A stretch of DNA of 64,000 bases from Blattamonas nauphoetae (Eukaryota > Preaxostyla > Oxymonadida), in NCBI GenBank assembly GCA_033064195.1, contig JARBJD010000251.1:2501-66500 (forward strand), in the 5' to 3' direction. Position numbers and translations under genes: made by a program. How positions within the stretch are numbered: position 1 is the stretch's first letter; each line of letters starts with the position of its first letter. This document shows, piece after piece, positions 1 to 8,757 of the stretch. Under the pieces are notes generated by a model. It was not told where the DNA came from. It was given only the letters and a program-made list of their open reading frames with translations, and made no database searches.

Positions 1-781
1 AGCTCAATGGTAGCTGAATCAAACACGAGAGAGGTGAATGACGATCAATCCCATTTCATCGCTTGTTCGATCCATTCTCTAAACATCTCAAATTTTCTTT
101 CAATTCCTGTTTTATGTTATTATTATCAAAAACAACTCATAGAATTTATAATTAAAGGAGAAATGGACATAATTCGTTCTGATCAGCCCTTTGTACATAA
201 AAGGCACCTTCTCCTCAGATCTTTGACCTCTATATCTCGAAACAGCCCAGCCCTGTCTTTAGAATGTCCTCACCTGTCATTTCCTCAAAGATCGTGAATT
301 TTTGACATGGCGTGCTTTATTGACACTACTATAAAGAGTGGAATTTCAAGGGTCATATCAACAAAATCAATTAACTGCTCTTGGAAGAGAACATGGTCCA
401 CACGAAATCAAAAGAAGCCACAAGACGAAAATAAGAACGATTGCGAACTCTTCAGAATGATCAAGGAGGCAAATGCCCACCAAAACAAAGTTGCTGCACT
501 TTTCGACATATGTCAACAACTTTACAGCCTCGGAAAGGATCGGAAGAACATTCACGAACTCTCATTGATCTCAACTCTAAAATTATTGAAATTTATTCAC
601 TTCACATCTCTTTGAATTCATTCCTAATATTTCATGCAAATCAAGGTGTAAATTGAACAAAAGCACGAGTCAATGGTCTGATCAAAGAAATGTCGTCGAA
701 TAAGGGGAATTTAGTTGTCCCAATCAACTTGAACGTTGAAGGACGTCCTTTCTGATGGATCATGGTCTTCGTTCGGTTTAA
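1..781. other. Non-coding stretch, no gene recognised
   Basis: I see only short open frames (about 100 codons or fewer) on both strands with no recognisable domain, codon pattern or splice structure. The first bases look like a D-arm of a tRNA but no anticodon or T arm follows. It may be intergenic or the end of a gene left of the window. Confidence 0.4.
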
Positions 782-1900
782 TCAACAAGTCCGGCTTTTA
801 CACGCGACTATTAGCTTTCTCCTCTTTGAGAATTTGGATCTGACATTGGAGTGAACCCAGTTCTTCACGGAGAGCATCGACTGCTTCTGAAAGACGACTT
901 CGTCGATTCGTCCACTTTCGTCGATCCTCCCCCGTTCCTTCTCTTTCTCCTCTCTCCACTCGGCCATCGCTTTCAGCAGTTCCTCCTTTTCGTGTCTGAT
1001 CAAGTCAACTGTTTCTTGGATCTGTTCCTGGCACGTTTGTTTCATGTCGTGTCCTTCTTCAGCCAACAAATCCAGTTCTGCCTCTCGTTCATCCTGCTCC
1101 CTCATAGCGCAATCGAACGGATCTTTCATCGCTCTCAGGTCTTTCTCATACTGCTCTGTCAGGTCTTCGTCGATGCTGTGCATCTGCTCTTCGCGGTCGT
1201 TTTGAGGCAGCTCCATTTGGGTCAACTGCTGGACGGCACTTTTTGCAGAGGCTTCCCTCTCATCCCATCGCTGTTCGGCACACTTCACAATGTCATCAAG
1301 CGCAGAGGCCTTTCGTTCTCTTCTTCTGGCCGAGTCGGAGGAAATGAAGACGACGCTCGCGACAGCCAGCCCTCGTTTTCGGTGTTCCTGTGCGTGACGT
1401 CCTTCCTCGATGGACTCAGCGTCTTCCCTCGGCTGATGCCAATCCTCATCTGCCTTTTTTTCTTCATCCTCAGTCGGAGCGGATGGCAGAACAATTCAGG
1501 TTGGTTGAACTGGAGGAGCGTCCATTGTGATTGTTTTGTGATGCACATCCTCAATTGTAGGTTGTTTGAATGGCAATACTGCATCCTTCTTCGCTTCTGT
1601 CATCTCGTGGCTTGCTTCCTCTTCCGCAGTCGGTGCGGATGGTTCGACGACGAGTGTTTCGCTTTCTTCCGCTGGAGGTGCTGATGGTTCGATTGGAAGA
1701 AACGTGGGTTGTGGCTGGGGAGGCTCTGGAGGAGGGAGGTGGGCGGGAGGGCAAGTCGTGGCAGGTTCCGCTGGATAAACAGGGTTGAGTGGATCGTCTC
1801 GATTTCGAATCTTGTGGGAAGGATGATTGATGCTGAGTGGGTCAACGGCCGGATTATCGGAGTATGCTGTGTGTTTTGGGACATACACAGATTGTCTCAC
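782..1900 (-). CDS. Proline-rich, coiled-coil protein with one in-frame TGA; function unknown
   Basis: The minus strand keeps one reading frame for about 373 codons, interrupted once by TGA at 1496-1498. The N-terminal third is rich in Pro, Glu and Ser and carries a repeated PSAP-type motif (EPSAPPAEE, EPSAPTAEEE, then LPSAPTEDEE just after the TGA). The C-terminal two thirds are strongly charged and coiled-coil-like (Glu/Lys/Gln-rich). Because the repeat continues across the stop, the downstream part looks genuinely coding. The TGA could be a nonsense mutation, readthrough, or part of a possible 42-nt GT-AG phase-0 intron (about 1483-1524). No ATG begins the frame; GTG at 1900 is only the first start-like codon, so an upstream exon is likely. 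No family recognised. Confidence 0.45.
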
Positions 1901-3372
1901 AAGTGTGTGTGCGGGGGAGAGAACGCACTTTGGAACGAAGATCGAACTTGAGATCGGGAATGAGGAATTGTGTTCGATGTCTGTCTATGACAGTTTTGTC
2001 TGTTCGGGGTTGATGCAGATGAAAATGGAGAGAAAATGAAGGAAGTGGGGAGATGGGATTTGTGAGTGAATTGTGTGTGACATTGGGAAGTGAATGCTCG
2101 CCGTTCTTGTTCGTTTGTCTTCTCTCCTTCCTCCTCATCTCTCCTCTTCTTCCTCTTTCATCTTCCTCTCTCTTCCTCTTTCTTCGTTCCTGCTGTTTAT
2201 GTGATTGTTGTGTGATTGTTGGGGCAGAACATGGCATCAACTGTACTGACTCTGGTTGTGGGGTGTGTGTTGCATCCAAAGCGGAAGAAGATGAGCGACC
2301 TGCTTCCCTCGCTCCTCTCTCTCACCCACGTCTGCCTCTCTCCTCCTTCATCTCTTCTCGTCGTGTGTGTTGTTGTTTGCTGCACGCTGATCCCACTCTG
2401 TCTGTGCCCGCGACACACGCTGTTGGGTCTGCCTCTTTTCTCTTCCTCATCTTCTCTTCTTTTGTTTCGTTTTCTTTTTCTTTTCTTGTGCAGGCTGGTG
2501 TGTGACTCGAGTCTGTCGTGTGGGGATGTGGAGGGAGTGCTGAGTGGGGGAGTGGTGGAGAAGGTGTGCTTGTGGGTGGAGGGTTCGAAGGAAGTCGGGA
2601 AAGTGTTGGGTCTGCTTCGAGTTGTTGACAAAGTGTGTGTTGGACTGAAAGGAGCTCTTCGATCAGCACAGAAACAAGAACAGGAACAGAAAGAGAAAGA
2701 GAAAGAGAAACAGAAAGAGAAATCAGGGAAGGAACAAGGACAGGCTGGACAGAAGGAGGAAGAGAGTCGAGATGGATGGAGTTTGGTGAGTCGGTGCCAA
2801 TCGGCGCTGGACTTGATGGAAAACACGCTGCTCGGACTGTGCTCAGCTCGGGAATCGGAAGAGAAGGAGAGCTCGGGTGAGGTGGAAGTGATGACACAAG
2901 TTGGAGGGATGCTGATTCGGCACTTTCCGCATGTGGTGAGTGGAGGAAGGAAGGAGGTGGGAGTGATTGCGGTGGATGTGGGTCGAGAGATGAGAGCGAT
3001 GGAGGAGAGGGAGAAGCGAAGGGAGGAAGAGAGAAAAGCCGAGCGGGAAGAACTCGTGAAGATGAAGGAAGAAATGAAGAAGAAGTTGGAAGAGATTGAA
3101 AAACTCAAAGAAGATCTGAAGAAAGAAGCACAAAGAGAGGCTGACGATCGAAGGAAGGTGCACGGGTTGAAGATGACTGAGTTGAACGAGCAGGTCGAGC
3201 GACACAAGCGATTCATCGAAGAAGGAGAGGAGAGGGAGAGGAGGAGGGAAGAGGAGAGAAAAAGAGAAGAAGAAAGAGATGAAGCGACAGAGCAATGTGG
3301 GAGCAGCAGCAATCGAATGGTTCCCAGCAGATGGATTCTCGCTGACTGGACATGTATTCACTCACAAAGAGA

Positions 3373-3380
3373 AGACTGGG
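3373..3380. repeat. Left 8-bp target-site duplication of the Merlin element
   Basis: AGACTGGG here is repeated exactly at 6153-6160, immediately outside the two terminal inverted repeats. An 8-bp duplication fits the Merlin superfamily. Confidence 0.9.
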
Positions 3381-6152
3381 GGCATGGGTTCGGATGGTAG
3401 GTTTAAGTTCGGATGGTAGGTTTTTCCTTCTTCTCACGCGTCCTTTCAGGGGCTAAAATGCGGAACTATCATCAGGATATGCAAAATACAAAAATACACA
3501 CTGTGGAAAAATTGCAGCCTCCTCCCATCTTAACCCAACGGATGAAAGGATCAACTTGATCATTCCATGTTCGTCAGTTTTGTGAGTCTATAGTTCGATT
3601 CTGACGACATACATCAAGAGATCTCTTTCAATTGAGAGAGAAAAGATTGATCTTGATGGAAAAAAAGAAAATCGGAACGGGGAAGAAGGAAACCGTGACA
3701 AATGTGCGATGAGCGATGATCTGAATTTTCTTTCTCATTTCAGCTTCTAGTCGAACGTGATTCGTTTCTCCAATGTCCTTTCTGAGTAAGATGAAGATGT
3801 AATAGGTAAAACAGAGATATCACACATATACGTGAAACACACGACATAATTTATTCTTTCCATGGACTTGATATCCTCTCTCGGAAAATCTCTACTTGAG
3901 ACAGTGTATGTACTTCATTATACTCATATGAGTCATCTTCTCAATTTAAGGAAAACAATACTGTCCACTAGTCCAAAACATGGCGACATGAATCTTACCA
4001 ATGATCCTCCCGGATCTTACGACCTTGATGCCGACAATGAAATCTCACATCAGCGCATTGCCATTGAGCCTGTCAGTGAACACGTAGAGGAAGCGAAAAC
4101 GGGTTTGGAGTTCTCCTCCCTCATAGTTTTGATGTTTTGTCATGAACCTCAAGATCTCCCCGTGGACAAGGTCGTAACCTCGTCCAATTCACCACCAGCT
4201 CCAGTCTTGAAGTTTATGAATGGGGAAGACTTCGAGAAAAGGATAAGCACACCTGAAACAGCCTTGCAGTTTGCCCAAGAATGTGGGCTCCTCCCCACCA
4301 CAGCCATCTGCCCTGAATGTGGGAAAACTATGACGAAGAGCAAGAAAAACAGACCAGGTTCAGAATCTCGAGTCTTCATCTGCACAAAAGGACATCCCCG
4401 AATCAAGTTCGCACTTCGGGATCAAACCATATTTCAGAATTCAAAACTCTCAATGAGCAAAATTTTGAGAATATTACGATCATTCTGGAAGAACGATTCG
4501 ATTTCTACAATGCAAGCCGATTGCGGCATCGCAAAAGAAGCAGCGGTGAAGTGGAGAAGATTATGTCGACTTGTGTGTTGTATTGCACTGCAACGAAGGG
4601 AAAAGAAGATTGGGGGACCAGGAAAGACTGTCGAAGTTGATGAAGCCCACATGATTCGATCGAAAGGAAGGCGTGGGAAAGGAAGAACAGGTTATTGGAT
4701 GGTGGGAGGATGTGAAGTTGGCAATCCATCGGCATATTTTGTGGAGATGGTCGCCTCAAGAGATCGAGCGACTTTGGAAGAGGTGTGCAAACGAAGAATC
4801 AAGAAAGGAAGTGAGATTGTGACTGATATGTGGAAAGGATATGGATTTGCTGACACAAAAAAGAAGAAGCACAGGACTGTCAACCATTCTCAGAACGAAT
4901 GGGTTGGACCTGATGGAGCGACGACAAACCACATCGAAGCAAGGTGGAAGCATGTCAGAGCTTCACTCCCAAAGAATGGTGTCCCAAGGTGGTTTCATGA
5001 AGGATACATCCAAGCTGAGCAACTGCGAAAGATGCCATGGACATTTCAGGATTTTCTTCGAGAATGCGGATCTGTGACGAAGGACCAACTTGATCTATTG
5101 ATGTCTTTCGAGGACAAAGAGAAGGAGGCCACAATCAAACTACTTTCAGTGGACAATGATCGGAGAAAGAAGAATGCTGAACTGATCCAGAAATCAAAAC
5201 ATGCAATTCGAACTCATCACAACCGAAAACTCAATGTGATCCAAAAACAGCAATCTCTGGCACAAATCCAACTTGACATCGTGAATGCGAAGCTGGCAAA
5301 GAAGGCAACTCCCCAAGTTGTCCAGCAGATTCAAGAACAAATTGACGAAGAAAGAGGTCCAAACTCACCACGCTTTCTTCCGCCCATCCAGAAAACCAAA
5401 CGGACACACTCCACCAATCATGATCCAGATTTCCTCTATCCATCTCTAAAAAAGGAGAGACGCAAGACTGGATTGGTGCAGTCACTTCTTCAACAACTTC
5501 AAAAGAAATGGCCCCAATTCAAAGTGGAGAATGTGGTTGGCGATGGGAATTGTGGATTCTATGCAGTTCAAGAATCTCTGACGCCACAAGAACGGGAGGC
5601 TCATCCGGACTTGCGGGGAGAACTTGCCGACTGGGAAAGAACAAACCCTCACTTCTTCGAGGAATTTGGTGACAATTTCGAAGAGGGTTCCTATCAGGCT
5701 CATCTGGATGTGATTGGAATTGATGGAAGATGGATCAGTGAACTGGACTTGGCAGGACTTTCTCACGTCCTATTACGACCAATCCAGTGCCACTATCTGA
5801 CTGGTCAAAGTCAGACTTATGGTCCGGATCATCCAGGAGCCACAATCCACGTTGGCTACATCAACAACAACCACTTTGTGGCGATGCTGTAAAAACCATT
5901 CACCTTCACTCCACATTCATTCGCTTCTCTCTCTCTCTTTTTGGAAAAGTGTGGGTTCAATTCACGGGTTCAATCTGAAAAAAAGTAGATAAATGTGACC
6001 ATTCACGATTCAGCCAACTTTGCGATGTTGTTCCAGCTGTCCAGAACCTTTGACCTACATTCCGAACCTTTAACCTACATACCGAACTTAAACCTACATT
6101 CCGAACCTTTGACCTACCATCCGAACTTCGACCTACACACCGAACCCATGCC
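3381..6152 (+). mobile_element. Merlin-superfamily DNA transposon, apparently complete (2772 bp)
   Basis: Both ends begin GGCATGGGTTCGG in inverted orientation and are flanked by the duplication AGACTGGG. The termini are built from a roughly 20-bp unit (GTTCGGATGGTAGGTTT type): two copies on the left (3387-3424) and five or six diverged copies on the right (6045-6145). The single large gene inside encodes an ISXO2/IS1016-type transposase fused to an OTU domain. Bases 3421-3861 and 5893-6040 are non-coding element sequence. The gene is open and the termini are intact, so the element may be active or very recently so. Confidence 0.92.
3862..5892 (+). CDS. Merlin (ISXO2-like DDE) transposase with C-terminal OTU-type cysteine protease domain
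   Basis: The 676-codon open frame starts with ATG and ends with TAA. Residues about 150-180 hold a zinc-ribbon-like segment (CPECGK then CTKGHP). The DDE catalytic core shows VEVDEAH (about 256-262), VTDMWKGY (about 321-328) and NHIEARWKHVR (about 356-366), supplying the expected Asp, Asp and Glu. A Lys/Gln-rich linker follows. The C-terminus from about residue 555 is an OTU-like fold: GDGNCGFYAVQ supplies the Asp-Gly-Asn-Cys box and NNNHFVAML the catalytic His. Merlin transposases are typically about 250-350 residues, so this is a marked enlargement. The first ~125 residues are poorly conserved in look; ATG at 3988 is an alternative start. The protein should act in the nucleus on the element's ends; the OTU substrate (ubiquitin or similar) is inferred only. 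Confidence 0.9.
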   Translation: MDLISSLGKSLLETVYVLHYTHMSHLLNLRKTILSTSPKHGDMNLTNDPPGSYDLDADNEISHQRIAIEPVSEHVEEAKTGLEFSSLIVLMFCHEPQDLPVDKVVTSSNSPPAPVLKFMNGEDFEKRISTPETALQFAQECGLLPTTAICPECGKTMTKSKKNRPGSESRVFICTKGHPRIKFALRDQTIFQNSKLSMSKILRILRSFWKNDSISTMQADCGIAKEAAVKWRRLCRLVCCIALQRREKKIGGPGKTVEVDEAHMIRSKGRRGKGRTGYWMVGGCEVGNPSAYFVEMVASRDRATLEEVCKRRIKKGSEIVTDMWKGYGFADTKKKKHRTVNHSQNEWVGPDGATTNHIEARWKHVRASLPKNGVPRWFHEGYIQAEQLRKMPWTFQDFLRECGSVTKDQLDLLMSFEDKEKEATIKLLSVDNDRRKKNAELIQKSKHAIRTHHNRKLNVIQKQQSLAQIQLDIVNAKLAKKATPQVVQQIQEQIDEERGPNSPRFLPPIQKTKRTHSTNHDPDFLYPSLKKERRKTGLVQSLLQQLQKKWPQFKVENVVGDGNCGFYAVQESLTPQEREAHPDLRGELADWERTNPHFFEEFGDNFEEGSYQAHLDVIGIDGRWISELDLAGLSHVLLRPIQCHYLTGQSQTYGPDHPGATIHVGYINNNHFVAML

Positions 6153-6160
6153 AGACTGGG
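6153..6160. repeat. Right 8-bp target-site duplication of the Merlin element
   Basis: AGACTGGG, an exact copy of 3373-3380. Host coding sequence resumes directly after it (FGNVVARF, matching FGAVVARL in the paralogue). Confidence 0.9.
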
Positions 6161-6560
6161 TATCCAACTCTCCTCTCCACCGAGTTTGGGAACGTCGTCG
6201 CCAGATTCACTTTCACATTCCAAAAATCACAGAGTGGCATCGAATTGGCATCGCGGCATCTGCTCTGACTGCAACAGTGAAAGGTGGGTCGTATTTTGTG
6301 GAAAGACTTGGTGGAGCTGGATGGTGTGTGCAATCAGACTATAGTCTGGATTTAACCCGATACTTTAATTTAACCCGATACCCTCCACAGTGTCACTGGT
6401 TACCCAAATTTATCTGTTTTCGTCATTTCCCCACAACCTCATTTTATGCGTCTCGATTTTTGTGCTCAAAATGATACAAAGTGGTGATTGGCCATCGTTT
6501 GATGACGAGAACCAATAAATCTTTGAGTTGTTGAAGTCATGTTCGATCAGACCCACAACA

Positions 6561-7848
6561 ATGGAAAAAGACCGCCCAATCTCACCTCCTCTTTCACCAC
6601 GAGATGTTTCGCATCTCATGAGTGGAAGTGATATAAGATCACTTCCATCTCGAGTGGAAAGAGGTTTGAAAATTTACGCGGAGCACAATGTGACACTTGA
6701 CACCGTCGTTCAAGCTGGTGTTTGCAGCGAAGCGGCTCTGAAACGTGGAAGAAAAGCTGAAAAAGAAAATCGTCCACCTGGAAAAGATGGAAGGCCACTA
6801 TTGATGACAACTCGTGATGAGAGTGAACTATATGACAAAATTCTGACCAAAATCGTTGAGAAAAAACCCATGAAAAAGGCTGAGATTCTTCAAGAAGTTT
6901 GTTTTTTTCACGGTTTTCATTTTCTAGATGAATGGTATTTACGCAAAGAGCGTGAGATTCAATCCTGACCATCCCACGTTGAGCATGTGGAACGTCAACG
7001 CTTTCCTCAAACGCCATTCTCTCCTCGACACAATGAAACCTGGGTATCTAGACCCTGATCGGTTGAAAGCAAGCACTCGTGCGAACATTGTGGGTTGGTT
7101 TGAACTTTTGGAAAATACCATAAAATCGGAAAACATCCATGAAGATCTAATCTTCAACATGGATGAATCATCTCTCCGGATCGGAGAAGACTATTCATCT
7201 TTAGTGGTTTACTACGCTGGTGAACCATGTCCTCCGATTCCGTCCTCTTCTCGAGTCCAAAATGCTACTCTCGTGGGAACAGTCAATTCGACCGGAATTC
7301 ATCTGGATCCTATTTTACTCTGGCCTTCAAAGCTTCCGGTGAAAGAATTCGAAAAATTTGGTCAACACCACATCAAGGTCAATAACAACGAATCGGGATG
7401 GATGAACACAAAGACATACGTTGAAATTATGTCCAACAACATAATTCCAGAAATCGTTTCTTTTCGTCACGCAATCCACAAATCAAATCGAAATGCTCTG
7501 CTATTGATGGACGGGCATCTCACAAGGCACAATCAAGAAATTATTGCCCTTTGTCAGCAGCACCATATCCATATTCTCATCTACCCATCACACACCTCAC
7601 ACATTCTTCAGGTGTGTGATCAGTTCATCTTCTCCAATTTGAAGCAACAATTGAAACGATTATTCATTCCACCATCATCTTCAAGCATTGTCGACTATCG
7701 GGTCAACCTGGCAAAGGCTCTTCCTGACGCTGTTGGTGAAGCGTTCAAATCGTCGACCATCTTGGCGTCATTCAACCGATGTGGGTGTTTTCCCCTTTCT
7801 CTGGAGGCGACTCTGATGAACCTGAAAAAAATTCTGTCCGCAAATTGA
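6561..7848 (+). CDS. pogo/Tigger-type DDE transposase with one 31-nt intron
   Basis: Exon 1 (6561-6896) and exon 2 (6928-7848) join in phase 0 across a 31-nt GT...AG intron (6897-6927), giving 418 residues. The ATG at 6561 is the first in frame; upstream only a TTG is available. The N-terminal ~110 residues are a basic helix-turn-helix-like DNA-binding region. The catalytic core matches the DDE_1 family: NMDES (first Asp), LLMDGHLTRHN (second Asp), then HTSHILQVCDQFIFSNLK (third Asp in the position usual for pogo). Pogo-type transposases are usually 400-500 residues, so this looks full length. It should cut and rejoin at TA sites using the element's inverted repeats. Confidence 0.88.
6897..6927 (+). 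other. 31-nt GT-AG intron in the pogo transposase gene
   Basis: The sequence begins GTTTG and ends TTTCTAG. Exon 1 ends on a complete Glu codon and exon 2 starts on ATG, so splicing is phase 0. Without splicing, the frame ends 14 codons later. Confidence 0.75.
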
Positions 7849-7969
7849 TATTTCATTCCTTCACCAATTTAACACTCGAACCGACCTCCTCCTCAAACCA
7901 AGTTCTTTTCTCCCTCCAAATGAGGTCCAAACCAATCACGGATCTCTGCTGACCTCATTTCACAACATT

Positions 7970-8176
7970 ATGAAAACAACTCCCAGGAAACAGACTCTCA
8001 TCACAGATTTCACTGTTCCTCGCGAATATATTTCTCGAGATTCACAATCAAGGAGAGTGAGGGACCGCCCAGCTCCACGTCGCCGCCGAAGCCACTCTCG
8101 ATCCGAAAGTGATGAAGCAGGTCCCGAATCTCGGAGAAGGCTTGTTCGTCGAGAAATGGTGCGAGATGACGATTAA
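7970..8176 (+). CDS. Small Arg/Ser-rich open frame at the 3' end of the pogo element
   Basis: The 68-codon ATG frame encodes a very basic peptide with RS-type runs (RPAPRRRRSHSRSES). It lies 122 bp after the transposase stop and inside the element. It could be a second element protein, a C-terminal exon of the transposase or chance. No family recognised. Confidence 0.3.
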   Translation: MKTTPRKQTLITDFTVPREYISRDSQSRRVRDRPAPRRRRSHSRSESDEAGPESRRRLVRREMVRDDD

Positions 8177-8757
8177 GAAGAATCCTGACACTGACTTATT
8201 GGAAACAATAAAGTCGATCAAATAGTCAAAATATCACTTCACAATTACGTATAATTATATTTTGTTCCCAAAAATATCCAAAATGATTCGTAAAAATGGA
8301 GAAAGAAGCAATGAAAAAATGATGTGTTCTGATCAACCACGGAAGAGTATCGGGTTTTATCAAAGTATCGGGTTTTATCTACACTATATCGAAGTGGTCG
8401 CCAAAACTGCAAGGATGTCCAACGTGGATCAGCGTGTGCAGCTGGGAGAGAAGGTCAGAGAGTGGTGTTGGAGGCAGACGGGCGAGACGGGAAGAGGACA
8501 TTGCGTCTGAGCCAGAATGGACAGACACAGCCAACATTCTTCTCTCGCATTCCTGTCCCCTTCCGATTCGCAATTTATCTGAATGGCACTGGTGATACTG
8601 TGTCGATTGAGTCAGTGGAAGTTGTGGCTGAGCCTCAGCTGAGTGGGGGAGGGACAGAGATTCGGATGGACGAAAGATAACCACAACACTTCCTGTTCTT
8701 CCAGTTTCCATTCTTCATTCTGTCATTCACTCATTTCACAACCGCAATCAGTGACAT

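Larger units (their letters stand above)
6344..8384 (+). mobile_element. pogo-like (Tc1/mariner group) DNA transposon, apparently complete (2041 bp)
   Basis: The ends are inverted repeats of about 38 bp, GTCTGGATTTAACCCGATAC on the left and GTGTAGATAAAACCCGATAC on the right read inward. Each contains the core TAACCCGATAC or AAACCCGATAC twice. A TA dinucleotide flanks both ends (6342-6343 and 8385-8386), the target duplication expected of Tc1/mariner/pogo elements. Inside are the transposase gene and a small Arg-rich frame. It lies 183 bp from the Merlin element in the same broken host gene. Confidence 0.9.
2020..8680 (+). pseudogene. Broken coiled-coil protein gene, paralogue of the gene at 39276-41482, split by two transposons
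   Basis: Exon-like pieces match the intact paralogue in order: near 2040-2112 (ELCVTLGSECSPFLF versus EFCSTLANPCSEELF), 2228-2330, 2494-3380 (GDVEGVL motif, long Glu/Lys/Arg coiled coil), 6161-6341, and 8387-8680 (IPVPFRF and SIESVEVV, ending at TAA). A Merlin element (3381-6152) and a pogo-like element (6344-8384) sit inside the last exon. Removing them brings the C-terminal beta-type domain back into order, but at least two or three small frameshifts remain (near 3295, 6215 and 8420), and one splice acceptor near 2386 looks lost. The gene was therefore probably already inactive or has decayed since. Function unknown. Confidence 0.8.

Noticed and set aside
1-30. tRNA-like D-arm (AGCTCAATGGTAGCTG) at the left edge
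   Set aside because: No anticodon stem, T arm or acceptor stem follows, so it is probably chance.
851-1684. Long plus-strand open frame opposite the coiled-coil gene
   Set aside because: It is the antisense of a Glu/Lys-rich coding region, which reads as Phe/Leu/Ser-rich without stops; the minus-strand repeat motifs are the real signal.
2680-2735. GAAAGA simple repeat
   Set aside because: It is low-complexity coding sequence for a Glu/Lys coiled coil, not an independent repeat.
2197-3312. 371-codon minus-strand frame rich in Ser/Leu/Phe
   Set aside because: Antisense shadow of the coiled-coil exon, which has a matching paralogue at 40.2-41.5 kb.
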